Assembly: GCF_032062135.1 (NCBI RefSeq)
Contig: NC_092861.1
Span: 61,375,777-61,439,776 of the forward strand
Direction: 5' to 3'
Origin: Pyxicephalus adspersus
Lineage: Eukaryota; Chordata; Amphibia; Anura; Pyxicephalidae
DNA: 64,000 nt
The notes under the pieces are model-generated. The model ran no database searches and was not told the DNA's origin. It worked only from the letters and a program-made list of their open reading frames with translations. This document shows, in pieces, positions 22,754-34,285 of the stretch. Position numbers and translations under genes: made by a program. Each line of letters starts with the position of its first letter. Position 1 is the first letter of the stretch.

Positions 22754-23193
22754 CAGGTAGTGCCCGGGTTACATACGAGAGTTGAATTTGTATGTAAGTA
22801 AGTCGTAACAGGTAAATTATTTTAATAAATGCAATTAGGACTGATGTTTGTCTCAACATATTATTAGGCAGTGTGGTGTCAGTTACTGTATAAAATCCTC
22901 ACTGTGAGTTAATCACAAACAAAGCAAAAATAAAAAAAAACTTTATTGAGCCCAGACATTCATTTACTTCTAGAATTAACTGTAGAGTTTGTCTTGGTCA
23001 TTAAAGAGTTACAGAAGAGCTCAGGTCTTAGGATCACCCACAACCTTAGCTGTGTTTAGCAAAAGATTTCTTCAGCAAGTCAAGCAAACCGCCCCCCTCC
23101 CCCATCAAGCCTCTGTCCTGCACAAGCAGGGAAGCCCCATTTGTATCTAGGAGTCGTCCATATATCAGATGTCCTTAACTCGGGGACTACCTG
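22754..23193. mobile_element. Tigger/pogo-like MITE with TA duplication
   Basis: The 440-base element has inverted ends CAGGTAGTGCCCGGGTTAC (left) and CAGGTAGTCCCCGAGTTAAG (reverse complement of right), flanked by TA on both sides. CAGG(T/C)AGTCCCCGxxTTAC ends with TA target sites are typical of Tigger/pogo elements of the Tc1/mariner superfamily. No transposase is present, so it is non-autonomous. The interior holds a C-rich patch near 23090-23105 and no coding content. Confidence 0.8.
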
Positions 23194-24002
23194 TACTTTG
23201 TTCCAATTTTCTAATGCCTGCCCTCTTGATATGTCCTATTTCTCCATTTTTGTATTATGCCTGAACTGTCCGGTGCTCATGTATTGTGACCATACTTCCT
23301 AGTGTTTTATGTTTTAATAGCATAATCCCATGTATAAGGGTGATCAATGTAGTATAACAAGTTAGGCTTAGTTCACAAGTTAGGCTTTTTTGGAACTAGC
23401 AGTTTTTTAAGCAGCAGTGGTTCCTGGCATGAGGAAAGGGTAAATGCAACCTTTCTGCCAGTGTTAAGTCAGCCTAATTTCAGATATGCCAGTAAAGCTA
23501 TATTTAGTTAAAGGGAAACTTTCTTGACAAACATTTTTTCACTTGATCTAAGGGATCTCTGCTCCGCTCTTCTTTCACCTTTTTTTGTCCAGCACCACCT
23601 TACACTGTGCATGCATGAGATTAATCACTTTTTTTTTTGCAATAGGAGAGCTCCTGATGATGCAGGCGCAGAAGGTGGATAATACTAACCTAAAGACTTA
23701 AGCCCCATAATCTGTCATATGTATATTGCTTTAGTCCTACAGTTTAATTGTCTGTTATCAGAAATGAGCATCCACTGAGTATATGACAGGTTAACAACCT
23801 AACACCTCTGTTCTAATAAGAAAAAAATAAGTATTTAGCAACATTTATAAGTCCTTTAGTGCATGTATAATCTTCGAAGGCCTCCCTAATCCCCTCCCTT
23901 TTTTTGCAAGATAAAAATGAATAAAAATGTATAGTTTATAAATATTTTGTTGATATAATTTATTTTGTTGTAAAACAAAAATCTTTGTTTTGCCTTTCCT
24001 AG

Positions 24003-24177
24003 CACCAGTTTGAAGCTCACCAGGAGGAAGGCATGGTAATTTCCCACATGGCGGTGGCTGGAGTAGGAATCTGGATTGCCTTTACGTCTGGCTCCACGTT
24101 ACGTCTCTTCCACACTGAGACATTTGAACACCTGCAAGATATAAACATAGCAACTCCAGTGTACAACATGTTGTCAG
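24003..24177 (+). CDS. ARHGEF10: ARHGEF10 exon: EAHQEEGMVISHMAVAGVGIWIAFTSGS
   Basis: A 175-base exon in phase 0 leaving one G, acceptor ttcctag and donor gtagct. It encodes HQFEAHQEEGMVISHMAVAG, VGIWIAFTSGSTLRLFHTET and LQDINIATPVYNML. This is the most conserved part of the propeller-like region: IWIAFTSGSxLRLFHTET is shared even with ARHGEF10L. Confidence 0.97.
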
Positions 24178-25040
24178 GTAGCTTTCATGTTTATTAAAAG
24201 GTGCTTTACCTATTCATTTTACCATTACACAATGACGGAAAATCTCAGTTTTACTAATCTCTAATGTTTACTTTTACCATAAAAGAAAAAACATGCAAAA
24301 ATCATTTACATGATGCTCAGTGACATACTCAGATGAAAATTCAGTAGGAAATTGGAAACATCTTTCTTGTGTTTTCCACAGGTGTGTTTTGCTTGTCCTG
24401 CCTTTCTGTTTGGGAACAGGTGACAAGGTTATCTCAATTTACCACATGCATGATTTCTACTGTTTCCCCTAATTATTTGTCTTTGAGGAAGGGAAATATT
24501 TGCCCAATGTAAATACCTGTACATACCACTATCTGGACTGTTGCAATTTTTATGGGTGTGTCTTTCTCTTATTCCTTCTCTCCTCTCATATAATATACAT
24601 GCATTTTTACTACTTTCATCGGTGTTCTTCTTCTAAAAAAAAGAAAAAAATCTTTCCTGGTGGTGTTGGTGATCAGGTAATAAAAAACATGAACCTTAAA
24701 AGAATACAGAAAGCCATAAAATGTGACAGTGGTTCTAACCTTTAACTACTCTCTTCAAATGAAACGTTTTACTTTTAGTTATACACAATTTTATGCAAAA
24801 ACATCTTTTTTTATTTGTTTAGGTGCTGAATTATGGTTTGTGCATAATCCAAAAAGGCACCAACAAATACAATCACTTTTTTGTGACTAAGTAAAGTAAC
24901 AAGCTTTATTATAGAATGTCATTGGTAGCTAGCCAGGATCAGGATAATAATAGTTTCTATACACATAAGGGATGAATACATTTGCTGACACAAGGACTGA
25001 AATGTATACATTTTCAAAGTGCATTGGGATGAGATTCATT

Positions 25041-25280
25041 GGGCCTGATTTAATAAAGCTTTCCAAAACCGTAGAGGATACACTTTCATTAGTGAAGCTG
25101 GGTGATCCAGGAAACCTAGAATGGATCTGGGCTAGGATTGAAAACATTTTCTAACAAATAGCAAATGACTTTTAGGAAATTTATGTCAAGTTTTCTAGAT
25201 CACTCTGATGAAAGTGATGAAAGCTTCACTGAGGAAAGTGTATCTTATCCAGCCTTGGAGAGGTTTAATAAATCAGGTCT
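25041..25280. mobile_element. Palindromic MITE, family A (copy 1)
   Basis: Starts GGGCCTGATTTAATAAAG and ends in the reverse complement (AATAAATCAGGTCT). It is flanked by ATT at 25038-25040 and 25281-25283, a 3-bp target duplication. The whole element folds on itself, with GATCCAGGAAACCTAGAATG in the left arm. Seven copies of this family occur in the window; no coding capacity. Confidence 0.8.
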
Positions 25281-26480
25281 ATTAAGGCAATAGTTTCTGT
25301 AGTGGTTTTCATGGAATGAACCTCCTGCTTTTTGCATTGTATTCATAGATGCACATTTAGGCACTAGATACCATATTCACCTTACGCGCCTTAGACAGCT
25401 CTGACCTGAATATGGTAAAGTTACATTTATTTTCTTTCTTAGTTTTGGGGTTTATGAAATCCAATCAAACCTATATGACATGATCTTCTTGAGGTCCACT
25501 TTATGCTTAACTAATGACTGGACAAGACAGTTCCTTTTTAGAAATCATTCATTAATACTATATATTATCACATAAAGAAAATATAATGACATAATTAAAC
25601 CCTGTTTATATAACAAATACTTTTCATCCCATATTTTGTTGTTGAGTGCCACTTGTCTAGTTATTGGTTGCCACCGAATACAATGCTGTCTGATAAAAAA
25701 AAGTTAAGCATTTGCTTGCTAACTATAAACATGTTCTTTATTATGACTTTGACTTAGCCGGGCACATTGCCCCAGTCCCACACTATTGTCTACTCTCAAA
25801 GCATCTTTGTTATCAGGAGTAAATAGCCGTATTCTTTGTAAACAGTCTGAAGGTTTTCCTTAGTTAACAAAGCTGCCACTGTACACTTGCCAATTATTTA
25901 GCTTTTGCAACTTTGTAGCCTTCTGGTCTGTGATTTGTGTTAATGATTAGGATTGAAAGTCCAACAATTTGCTTATATGTCACTATTAGTGTTTTTTTTT
26001 TCTTTTTTTTAAACCCCAAACCTAGCACACTATACATACAAATCCTATGACAATGTTTCTGTGGCAGTATATTAAAGGACCATTCCTCCTATTTTCACAA
26101 TCAATATCATATGCCACATCCCCACATTCACAAATAATCTAGTGGGTACAAATAGCAATAAATCATTTTCGGACTATTGAGGCATTTAATGAGACTCAAT
26201 ATATACATACATTGAAAGAGTATAAAAACATACAGTTTATTTAAACTTCTTAGTTAAAAATTACATATATTATCACATTTGTATAGTTGGTCGGTTTTTT
26301 ATTAATAGGCATTTACAAGTTTGGCACTTCTTTAGGAACAAGGTAGCAATCTTTTATGGCTCCCTGATTTAAATGCCCAGACCAGCTAAACAATCCTTTA
26401 ATGGAGTTTATTTATTGTGAACCACCTCTGCCATGTATGGGAGATGAGTGTTCTGTGCTTCAATATTTCAAAGTTCACCA

Positions 26481-26732
26481 CTTGCTGCATCTCTATGTTT
26501 CCAGCTCACAGCCTCGTTGGCTTCTAATACATTGATGTTTTTTCCTGTGTTTCTGTGCCTCAATCTTTCCCTCAATTCAGCATGGTAATGGTGGTGGTGC
26601 TGCTCCCTGGAGGGAATTGAGGTAAAGATTGGAGACAGAAACACAGGAAAAATACAATACAATACAACAATACAATACCATACAATAGAAGCCAATGAGG
26701 CTGTGAGCTGGACACAAAGAGATGCAAGCAAG
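26481..26732. repeat. Long inverted repeat (foldback element)
   Basis: Arms of about 100 bases mirror each other. The left has CTTGCTGCATCTC, CCAGCTCACAGCCTC, TTGGCTTCTA, then TTTCCTGTGTTTCTG and CCCTCAATT. The right carries the complements in reverse order, around a loop of about 35 bases containing a GGTGGTGGTG motif. The right arm has an expanded ACAAT/CAATA tract (26655-26690) that the left arm lacks. No target duplication is obvious. Confidence 0.75.
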
Positions 26733-27055
26733 GTATTAAGGTTTCAGTAATTTGTAGGGATAAACATTTTCTGAAATATAATGTGCAGCATGCCTGCATA
26801 GTATGAGTACTCTATGTGGCACTAGAGATAAACAGGATGACTGTACTGCAAAAGCATACTGAGATACAATCTATGCTTTCCTGCACTGACTGCCTCTGAT
26901 TGGTGAATGGTCACAGAGACTGGCAGAAACTTTGAACACCTGGCTTCTGAGGATAGACCTTTTGCAGTCCCTGTAATGACCTCACAGGGACTAAAAGGGG
27001 GTTTAGGGGTACATTAAGGTGGTGACTACAGTTCATCAGTAGGATTTTATTATAA

Positions 27056-28600
27056 TTATTATACAGGATTTTTATAGCGCCAACATATTACGCAGCACTG
27101 TACATTAAATAGGAGTAGCAAATCACAGACAGTTACAGAAGGTGACACAGGGGGAGAAGAGGACCCTGCCCCGAGGAGCTTACAATCTAGGAGGTGGAGG
27201 AAGTCCCACACAATAGGAGGGGAGATATGGAGTGATGGAAGGTAGTGAGGGTTTTAAGAGACAGAAGAAGACGGGTAGGCAAGTCTGAAAAAGTATGTTT
27301 TAAGTGCCCTTTTAAATGAGCAGAAGGTAGGAGCAAGCCGAATAGGATGATGAAGACCATTCCAGAGAGTTGGGCAGCAAAGAGAGCAGCTAGGAGAGTA
27401 TTTTTCTACTAGGTCAGAAAGGTGGGTTGGACAAGAGCTGTGTAGGGATTTGAAGGCAAATCACAGGAGTTTGAATTTGATTCTCAGGTGAAATGGAAGC
27501 CAATGAAGGTAACTACAAAGAGAGGCAGCAGAAGAGCGAAGGGAAGGATGGATGAGTCTAGCTTCAGCATTCATAATAGATAGTAGAGGAGAGAGTCAGG
27601 TTAGTGGAATACCAGAGAGGAGGATGTTGCAGTAGTCCAGACAAGAGATAAGAGCGTGTACAAGGAGTTTGGTGGTCTCTGTGGACAGGTAGGGTCAATT
27701 TTGGAGATGTTGCGCAGGTGAAAGTGACAGGACCTGGAAATGTCCTAAATATAGGGGGTAAATGAGAGGGCAGAATCGAAGGTGATGCCAAGACAATGTG
27801 CCCATTGTAAAATTGGGGGTACAATTCTGAGACTGGGCCAGGGGGGCGGAAGACAACAGCAACAATAAGAGGTAGAGGGCAGAAAAGACGGACGGAGTGG
27901 ACTTCAAAAGAGGTGAAAATGAGAGAGAGGGTCGGGTAGGAAGGACTCTGTATGTACAGTTAGAGGGGAGAATGAGACCCATTCCACCCCCTACTCTGTT
28001 ACCAGGTCCAGGGGTATGTGTGAAGTGCAGGTCTCCATAGGAGAGAGCAGAGGCAGAGTCTGAGGAGGAAAGCCAAGTTTCAGTGAGAGCCAGGATGTTT
28101 GGAGATATAAAGAGAAGATTGTGGATAGAGGTTAATTTATTGCCAACGGATCTGACATTTGGGGGGGAATAAGAACTTTTAGGTAGTGGTGATAGTAATG
28201 AGGTTAGAAGGAGGGTAATTGTTGGTGAGAGGGTATGGAGGAGAGAAGCTGTGAGGGGGACTAGGGTTGGGTGAGATGTCATCAGCAAGTAGTAAAAGAG
28301 AGAAAATGTTCAGATGTACAGACAGTGAAAGCAGGAGAGTGAAGGAGCAAACAGAGAAGGGGTTAACAGACTGGGGTGGAGGAGAGGGAATAGAACAAGC
28401 AAAGAGGGTGAGCAATACATAGTAACAGGTAATTGTGAGTCCAAGGAGTACATAATGCAGTGCAGCAGACTGAAGTCCATGTGAGCAGCTCCTGTAATAT
28501 GGGTTGTAGTGAAGCGTGTCATCTTCTTGAGTTCCAGGAGTGGGATAGCAATCAGTCAGGGAGAAGCTTGGTGAAAAAATACAGTTCAGGATGTCCTGAA
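27056..28600 (-). mobile_element. L2/CR1-clade LINE, internally deleted and frameshifted
   Basis: On the - strand the order is 5' to 3' of a non-LTR retrotransposon. A leader ends LLLLADDISPNPSP (28257-28280 for the D-to-P core). Then comes the start of an AP-type endonuclease (NVRSVGNKLTSIHNLL, ILALTETWLSSSDSAS, HFTHTPGPGNRVGGGMGLIL; about 28190-27900). The frame then jumps to the C-terminal end of the reverse-transcriptase polyprotein (LSWHHLRFCPL-type scrap equivalent to LGITFDSALS, then SRSCHFHLRN in another frame). The 3' tail contains GCTGCGTAATATGTTGGCGC and ends in an ATAATA-type repeat at 27056. Most of the endonuclease and the catalytic RT motifs are missing. ETW (endonuclease) and the terminal motifs place it in the L2/CR1 group. 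Confidence 0.8.
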
Positions 28601-28653
28601 TGATGCAGAGAACAGGTATGGCATATTTACATCAGGTCCATTTTCTTTATTAA

Positions 28654-29191
28654 GCCCCTTAGTGGTATTCCCGATTGTGATTTCCCGAGTGGTGGATTTT
28701 ACCTGTAAAAAGCGGTACACTAAAAACATTAAAAAAAACACTTACCTTGTTCAGGTCCTCAGGACACGTCTCCTTTCTCCGAACTTTAGCCGGCGGCTGC
28801 AGTTCTCTGGGGTTTCCCAGTGATGTCTGTGTGGTCGGGAGGAGTGGCGGGAAATTCAAATAATTTCGTATTGAATTCAATACAAAATAGCAGTATTGAG
28901 TCCAATACAAAGAAATCTTTAAACGTTATATGTATAATTTTATTATATATATATTAGACATGCTACTGTACAGTTATTTTACAGGTTTCAGTATTTTTCT
29001 ATTTTTTTTTCAACAGATTTCTGTGTTTTTATTTTATTTAATTTATTTTATTTTATTTATTTACTTTAATATTAAAATGATTAAATATTGGACATATTTT
29101 GGTGAATTATGCCTAAGAAATATAGGTCTACAATGTAAAAATGTAACGCTATTTGGGTGGAAATACGGACAGAGATAGAATGCTGGGGGGG
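28654..29191. mobile_element. piggyBac-like MITE with TTAA duplication (second copy)
   Basis: Flanked by TTAA at 28650-28653 and 29192-29195. The left end GCCCCTTAGTGGTATTCCCG and the reverse complement of the right end CCCCCCCAGCATTCTATC resemble those of the element at 4604-5894. It too has a TTCCCGA subterminal motif, an AAAAAGCGGTA block and GGCGGGAAA before an AT-rich half. The large palindromes of the first copy are absent; a different palindrome, TATTGAATTCAATA, lies near 28869-28882. No coding capacity. Confidence 0.75.
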
Positions 29192-29282
29192 TTAATACAC
29201 TGACTGAGTACTGTGGGCCCTGCTCTGAATTAAAGGTGAAAGACTATTAGAGCCCTTGATGTTTTTTTGTTTTTTTTATTAA

Positions 29283-29379
29283 TTTAAAAAAAGATGAACT
29301 CCAGGATAATATTTTTCTGTGTGCCTTTAGAGGTTAGGCACACAAAAAAATCTTATCCTGGAGTTCAGCTTTTTTTAAA
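29283..29379. repeat. Small hairpin MITE
   Basis: A 44-base left arm (29283-29326), a 9-base loop (ttagaggtt) and a 44-base right arm (29336-29379) pair almost perfectly: TTTAAAAAAAG, TGAACTCCAGGATAA, TGTGTGCCT and their complements, with three mismatches or fewer visible. It lies 88 bases after the right TTAA of the preceding element. Confidence 0.85.
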
Positions 29380-32300
29380 CTGTTTAAACTCTTTAATGCC
29401 AACCGAAAAGTCCATTGACACTATGCACCTGATCCTCTGTTATGGGTTACTTGTTTATTTTTGTAGTCTGGTTTACATGGAAGTATGTGTGGATAGTGAA
29501 AAGTGGACTCTTTCGCTGACTGCTGTGCCAAAGAAAAAAACCTGGATATATTGAGCAGTAAAAATGACAGATCTGTTATTCATGTGTTTCCTGTCAAGGC
29601 AGTTATATTATGATTTCACACAAATGTTTCCACATGGACCTTAATAATCAAGGTCTAAGGTTAATTGATGTCACTTGTATTTCAAAGCAAAGTTTTCCAG
29701 GTGCTTGAGAACAATGCTTGAAAGTTTACCAAGTAATGATGCAAGTATGTCCCATTATCTTGTCAAGGGATTGCATAGTGAGAACATAACAAGCATGTTT
29801 TGCACAGCCAGTGAGCAGAGACAGCACAATACATACATCATCTGTACTGGTGTTATTGTTAACAGCTAAGGAAAGAAAGATAAGGAAAATCATCCATTGT
29901 TTGTTGTAAGCTTTGTATATGTATTTTATCTACATACAGTACAAAAGTTTTATAGATTTATAATTCTGTTTATCTGGAAATTGGTAGTGACTATGTCATT
30001 TTTGAACTCATAAATGAACTCATTTCTGTTCTGATTATTCAATCAATGTTATCCAAAATGTTTTTTCTGAAAAAGTAAATATTAGATGGCAGAATTATAT
30101 ATCTGTAATAGTAATTCTGACATTCAGTATTGCTTGTGATGTAATTTCAGTAAAATCCATCATGAGGATAGGGCCATATTTTATGTGATTTCCTAGCATG
30201 ATATGAAAACTTTGGTTGTAAATAGGAACAGAGACACACATGAAAGATGAAAAGAAAATGGCTCCCAGAAATTTTAGATTTTGCATATTCTTCATCTGGA
30301 ATTGTTCTTCACTACAGCAAGATGGCAGGTTTATTAAATGTCTTTTTACAGGCTGCCTTTTATTGTACACATTAAAAAAGTGATATATTTGCTTGAAAGA
30401 AACTAGCATGGGCCGTGACTCCCAGTACAAGACTACTGAGAGCAGTGCTGACCTCCTAGTTTTAGTGCCACTCTCTGCAGTATTAAAGACCTTCCACTGC
30501 CACTTTCAGGAAGGAAAAGCGATGGACCCAAATATGTTACAGGACTACCCGATGAAGAAAAAAAAAAGCTTAAAAACAATAATGTGCATTGCTGTCAAGT
30601 AAGCAGTTTATTGTAAATGGGCTGTCATTGCACAGAAACACAGTTTTTTTTTATTTGACTTGCACCCTTTTTTTTTCCCTCAACCCTTTTCTTTAACTCA
30701 ACGCACACATGGTTTACTTGCTAAAACACAGCTCCATTTGAGATGTTCCTTGGGATGCTGTTAAAAATGCATGGCATTGCAATGCATCTCGGATTGTGTG
30801 TTACCACGTGTTGTAGGACAGTGCAAAGATGTAAATCAAGGCTTAGCATCTACCAACATTAATGCTTACATATTAATAGGTTTGCTAATGGCACAGAGGT
30901 CAAAATTTTGGTGTCACTGTAACTTTGAAATACATTTAATATGATTTATTTCTCAGAAAAATTAATTTGTAAGTGGTTTGTTTTATAGAATGAAAAACTT
31001 AGAGTATAGTGCAAAAGCTTATTATTTCTTGGTAATAGAATTCCTTTTTTATTTCAGCTTTGTATACATGAAACAGATTACTTTATGCCACGGCTGAATG
31101 AACAACTCGTGTAGGAGTTGTCATTATGTAGCATCTATTCTGCTCTATCTGGGTGCATTAGTGGGAAGCAGAATACATGGCATCCTTTATGTAGAACACT
31201 GCGGTTCATTAGAGTGACAGTTTTGTTTGCAGAACACCAAGGTTGGCCTTCAAACAACTGCTAAACAATTGGTTGGATCAAAAAAGTAAAAGAAAGTTTA
31301 TTCTATGAAAACTCTGCATATGTCATACAAGTTTTAAATATTAACAACTGTAAAATACCCAAACCAAAGAAATATATGTGGCATAGAATCATAACAGTTT
31401 TTGAATTGCTGCATGACCAAAGGTACCTTTTATTTTTTTATTTTCTTTAACTTTTATTTTCTCGAAACGTGTAGGAACTTGAAAGGAATGTAGTAGTTGC
31501 CTCTGATGACCTACCACTAAAAATCTAGTAGCCTGGTTGTCTCTGGCTTGTCACCTGGTTTATTTAAATGTATGAAAACCTAGGGACAAATATTAAATAT
31601 AATATCCCTTAGATGTGGAGGTTGCGTTAGGTTTCTATTTTGGCTTCCTTTACTTCTTTTATTACTGTTACGGGGTGACAAAATTCACTCACTCTACAGT
31701 ATCCACAGAAGAGCATTTAATATATTTTTTGGTATGCACTTATTGAACAGATACATTAAAACACTTTGCATTTCATACTGTTTATGTGACAAAAATATGC
31801 ATATATAAGAAATGTATTTAAGGGTTTTCATACACTTTTAGTTATCCATCAGTTACTAGGTCAGCCACTTTCTGAATGTGGCAGTCTGTATAGTTTTTAA
31901 GAACAGTTTATTTATAAAAGATCTTTCACTATGATCATTTAGGATAAAGCAACAGATTGTTTTTAAAGCTACCCCCACTGCACCTTTACTTACCTTTCAG
32001 TGTTCCCGACTGTTCTGTTCATGGACCAGAGCCTGCTAAAATATCCATTACTTCTGGATACAAGGGGGCAGTGCTAGGATAGGTCTTTATCTTATGTAAG
32101 TTACAAGAGGAATATTTATATTTATCTCACAATGACCACTGTTTTCTATGAAGAGGATGGGATTTAATGAGAGTCATCTGAATTAACACGAGAAAGATTC
32201 CCTAAGCAAGGAATCTGATTACTTGTTTTAAACTATCAGATCGTTTTTCAATCCAACATACAAGCTACAGTGAATACCAGCATAACCCTCCATGGTGCTG

Positions 32301-32784
32301 GTTTAATGCCTCACATTCCGGAAAAAATAATGGGTAGTCAACAGGGCACAAAAGTAGTGTTTACTGTGTGTTTAAACGTATACATATAAGAAGGATTCTT
32401 TATTAGCAGGTCCTTTCCATTGGTATGTACAATGATTTTTACCAAGTAATTATATTAAAACAGCACGGTGCTTTTTAAGAACACAGCTATATGAAATGTA
32501 AGATTTAACTAATTTACCCACTACTGTTCTTCATAAAAGATCTACAGCTTGCAGCACTTGTATGCCATTTTCATAAGACACATTGCTGTAATTCTCTTGT
32601 TTTTTTTCTCTGAAGAACAGACGCTGGCAGTATTTCTGACTTCTTCAGTAGCCTCTAACATATCCTTCTAGCAATGCAAAAATGTGTCTGTGTTACAATA
32701 TTGTTTTAATCAGTTTTAAAGTTTGTTGTAAGACATTTTAACGGAATGAGTATAACTTGGAGTATCTTTGTTTCTGCTTTGCAG

Positions 32785-32907
32785 GGCAGCAGCATGTGTC
32801 TGTCACTAGTTTGCTTGTTTGTCATGGTCTACTAATGGTTGGTACGAACCTCGGAGTTATTGTAGCATTCCCAGTCCCCCGTCTGCAAGGAATTCCAAAA
32901 GTTACTG
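32785..32907 (+). CDS. ARHGEF10: ARHGEF10 exon: VSVTSLLVCHGLLMVGTNLGVIV
   Basis: A 123-base exon completing a Gly codon and leaving one G, acceptor ctttgcag and donor gtaagt. The peptide reads QQHVSVTSLLVCHGLLMVGT, NLGVIVAFPVPRLQGIPKVT. A propeller strand pair with GLLMVGTxxGVIV; nearly identical to mammalian ARHGEF10. Confidence 0.96.
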
Positions 32908-33202
32908 GTAAGTTCTGTGTACAAATCCATGCAGTACTGTGTAATATTCTTTTTATATCCATTATCTGACAGCAGGCTTTTAGACTTGACAACAATAATT
33001 AGGATAAGTGAATCAAGCTGGAATCCAATCATTCCAGAAAACATCCTATCATCCTAGTACATATGAGTTGTAGTTTGCATAGCTCAACTTGTGGTTTTTA
33101 ATTTTTTAGAGAGGGGAAGAAGATTAGAATCACTGTCAGAATACTGCTGCTGTGTTCATGTTGGAGAAAGGTATCGTTAAAACGCAGGGTTTTAAAGATA
33201 AA

Positions 33203-33418
33203 GGCCCTGATTTATGAAAGCTCTCCAAGGCTGGAGAGAATACACTTTCAGCAATGAAGCAGGGTGATCCAGCAAACCTGGAATGGATCTGGTCCATGAT
33301 TCAAAACATTTGCTAGCAAATGATTTTTAAAAATCAATTTCATGTTTTTTGGATCACTCAGCTTCACTGCTGAAAGTGTATTATCTCCAGCCTTGGAGAG
33401 CTTTCATAAATCAGGCCC
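33203..33418. mobile_element. Palindromic MITE, family A (copy 2)
   Basis: GGCCCTGATTTATGAAAG at the left and the complement CATAAATCAGGCCC at the right, flanked by AAA at 33200-33202 and 33419-33421. Both arms carry the GATCCAGCAAACCTGGAATG-type block characteristic of the family. Confidence 0.8.
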
Positions 33419-33539
33419 AAAATGTGATAGCATACAAATAGGCAAAATCTTGGAATTTTTCTCCTATTTTAAGTCCATTGTTGTGCTTTCTGAGGCAGAA
33501 AGGGAGCCATCATTTACTACCTTGATTTTAGCATAGGTA

Positions 33540-34240
33540 TGTTGCACTGTGTGCAGCAGGTCATGATACATTGTATGTTTTGACACCTTATGAAAATTTT
33601 TTATTGGGGTACAACCTGTATGCCAGAGAGGGTTTGCACCTAAATAAAAGGGGGTTTGCTGTGCTAGGGGAAAGATTTAGGGGAATGGTGGAGGGATATT
33701 TAAACTACGACAGCAGGAGGTGGGACAGGTAAATAAGATGTCAGAAAGGTTAGTCAGTGGTCAGACACTAGTGGAGGGTGGATTGGGGACGGAAATGGAA
33801 AAGAAAAAAGGAAAAAAAATGGTCCATATAGAGAACTCTCTTCCCAATTATTCACTTTGAGATCATTACAAAGAACAAGAGGGCACTCTTTGCTTCTGAA
33901 GGAATAGTTTAAGCTCCGGATAAGGAAGGGATTCTTCACTGTAAGGTCTGTGAAAATGTGGAATCAACTCTGGATGCTTTTCTGGAAGCACATAAAATAA
34001 CTGGGTAATAAGGATTTAAAGTAAAGATAACAGTGACTGTCTATCCAGGGAACATCCGATTGCCTCATGGAATCAGGAAGAACTGTTTTTCCCCTGTTGA
34101 AGCAAATTGTACCAGGGTTGCCTTCCTCTGGACAGCTATGTCTTATAGGGTTTTATATCTGGGATATGTTCGTTTCCCTAGTGGTTGAACTTGATGGACT
34201 TATGTCTTTTTTCAACCTAACTTACTATGTAACTATGTAA
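33540..34240 (+). mobile_element. CR1-like LINE 3' remnant
   Basis: In the + direction there are scraps of the C-terminal part of a CR1-type reverse transcriptase (GALFASEG, then GILHC-KVCENVESTL-type residues where FFTxRxxxxWNSLP is expected). A non-coding stretch with GTTGAACTTGATGGACTTAT and TTTTTCAACCTAACTTACTA follows, ending in the short repeat CTATGTAA. I recognise this order from abundant amphibian CR1-like repeats. It has many stops and frameshifts; the 5' boundary is approximate. Confidence 0.5.
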
Positions 34241-34285
34241 CCTTTCTGTTATGGCCAGCATTATGTTCTTCAGTAGTGATACAGT

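Larger units (their letters stand above)
20673..24002 (+). other. ARHGEF10 intron with a Tigger-like MITE
   Basis: A 3.3-kb intron. The only well-supported element is the TA-flanked MITE at 22754-23193, with a weaker hAT-like block just before it. From 20673 to 22590 and from 23200 to 24002 I see no supported feature. Confidence 0.6.
24178..32784 (+). other. Large ARHGEF10 intron, repeat-rich in its middle
   Basis: The longest intron in the window (8.6 kb). Repeats lie between 25041 and 29379: a palindromic MITE, a foldback element, an L2-type LINE, a piggyBac-like MITE and a small hairpin MITE. From 29380 to 32784 I find no feature that I can support; open stretches there (for example 30095-30430 on the - strand) resemble nothing known. 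Confidence 0.6.
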
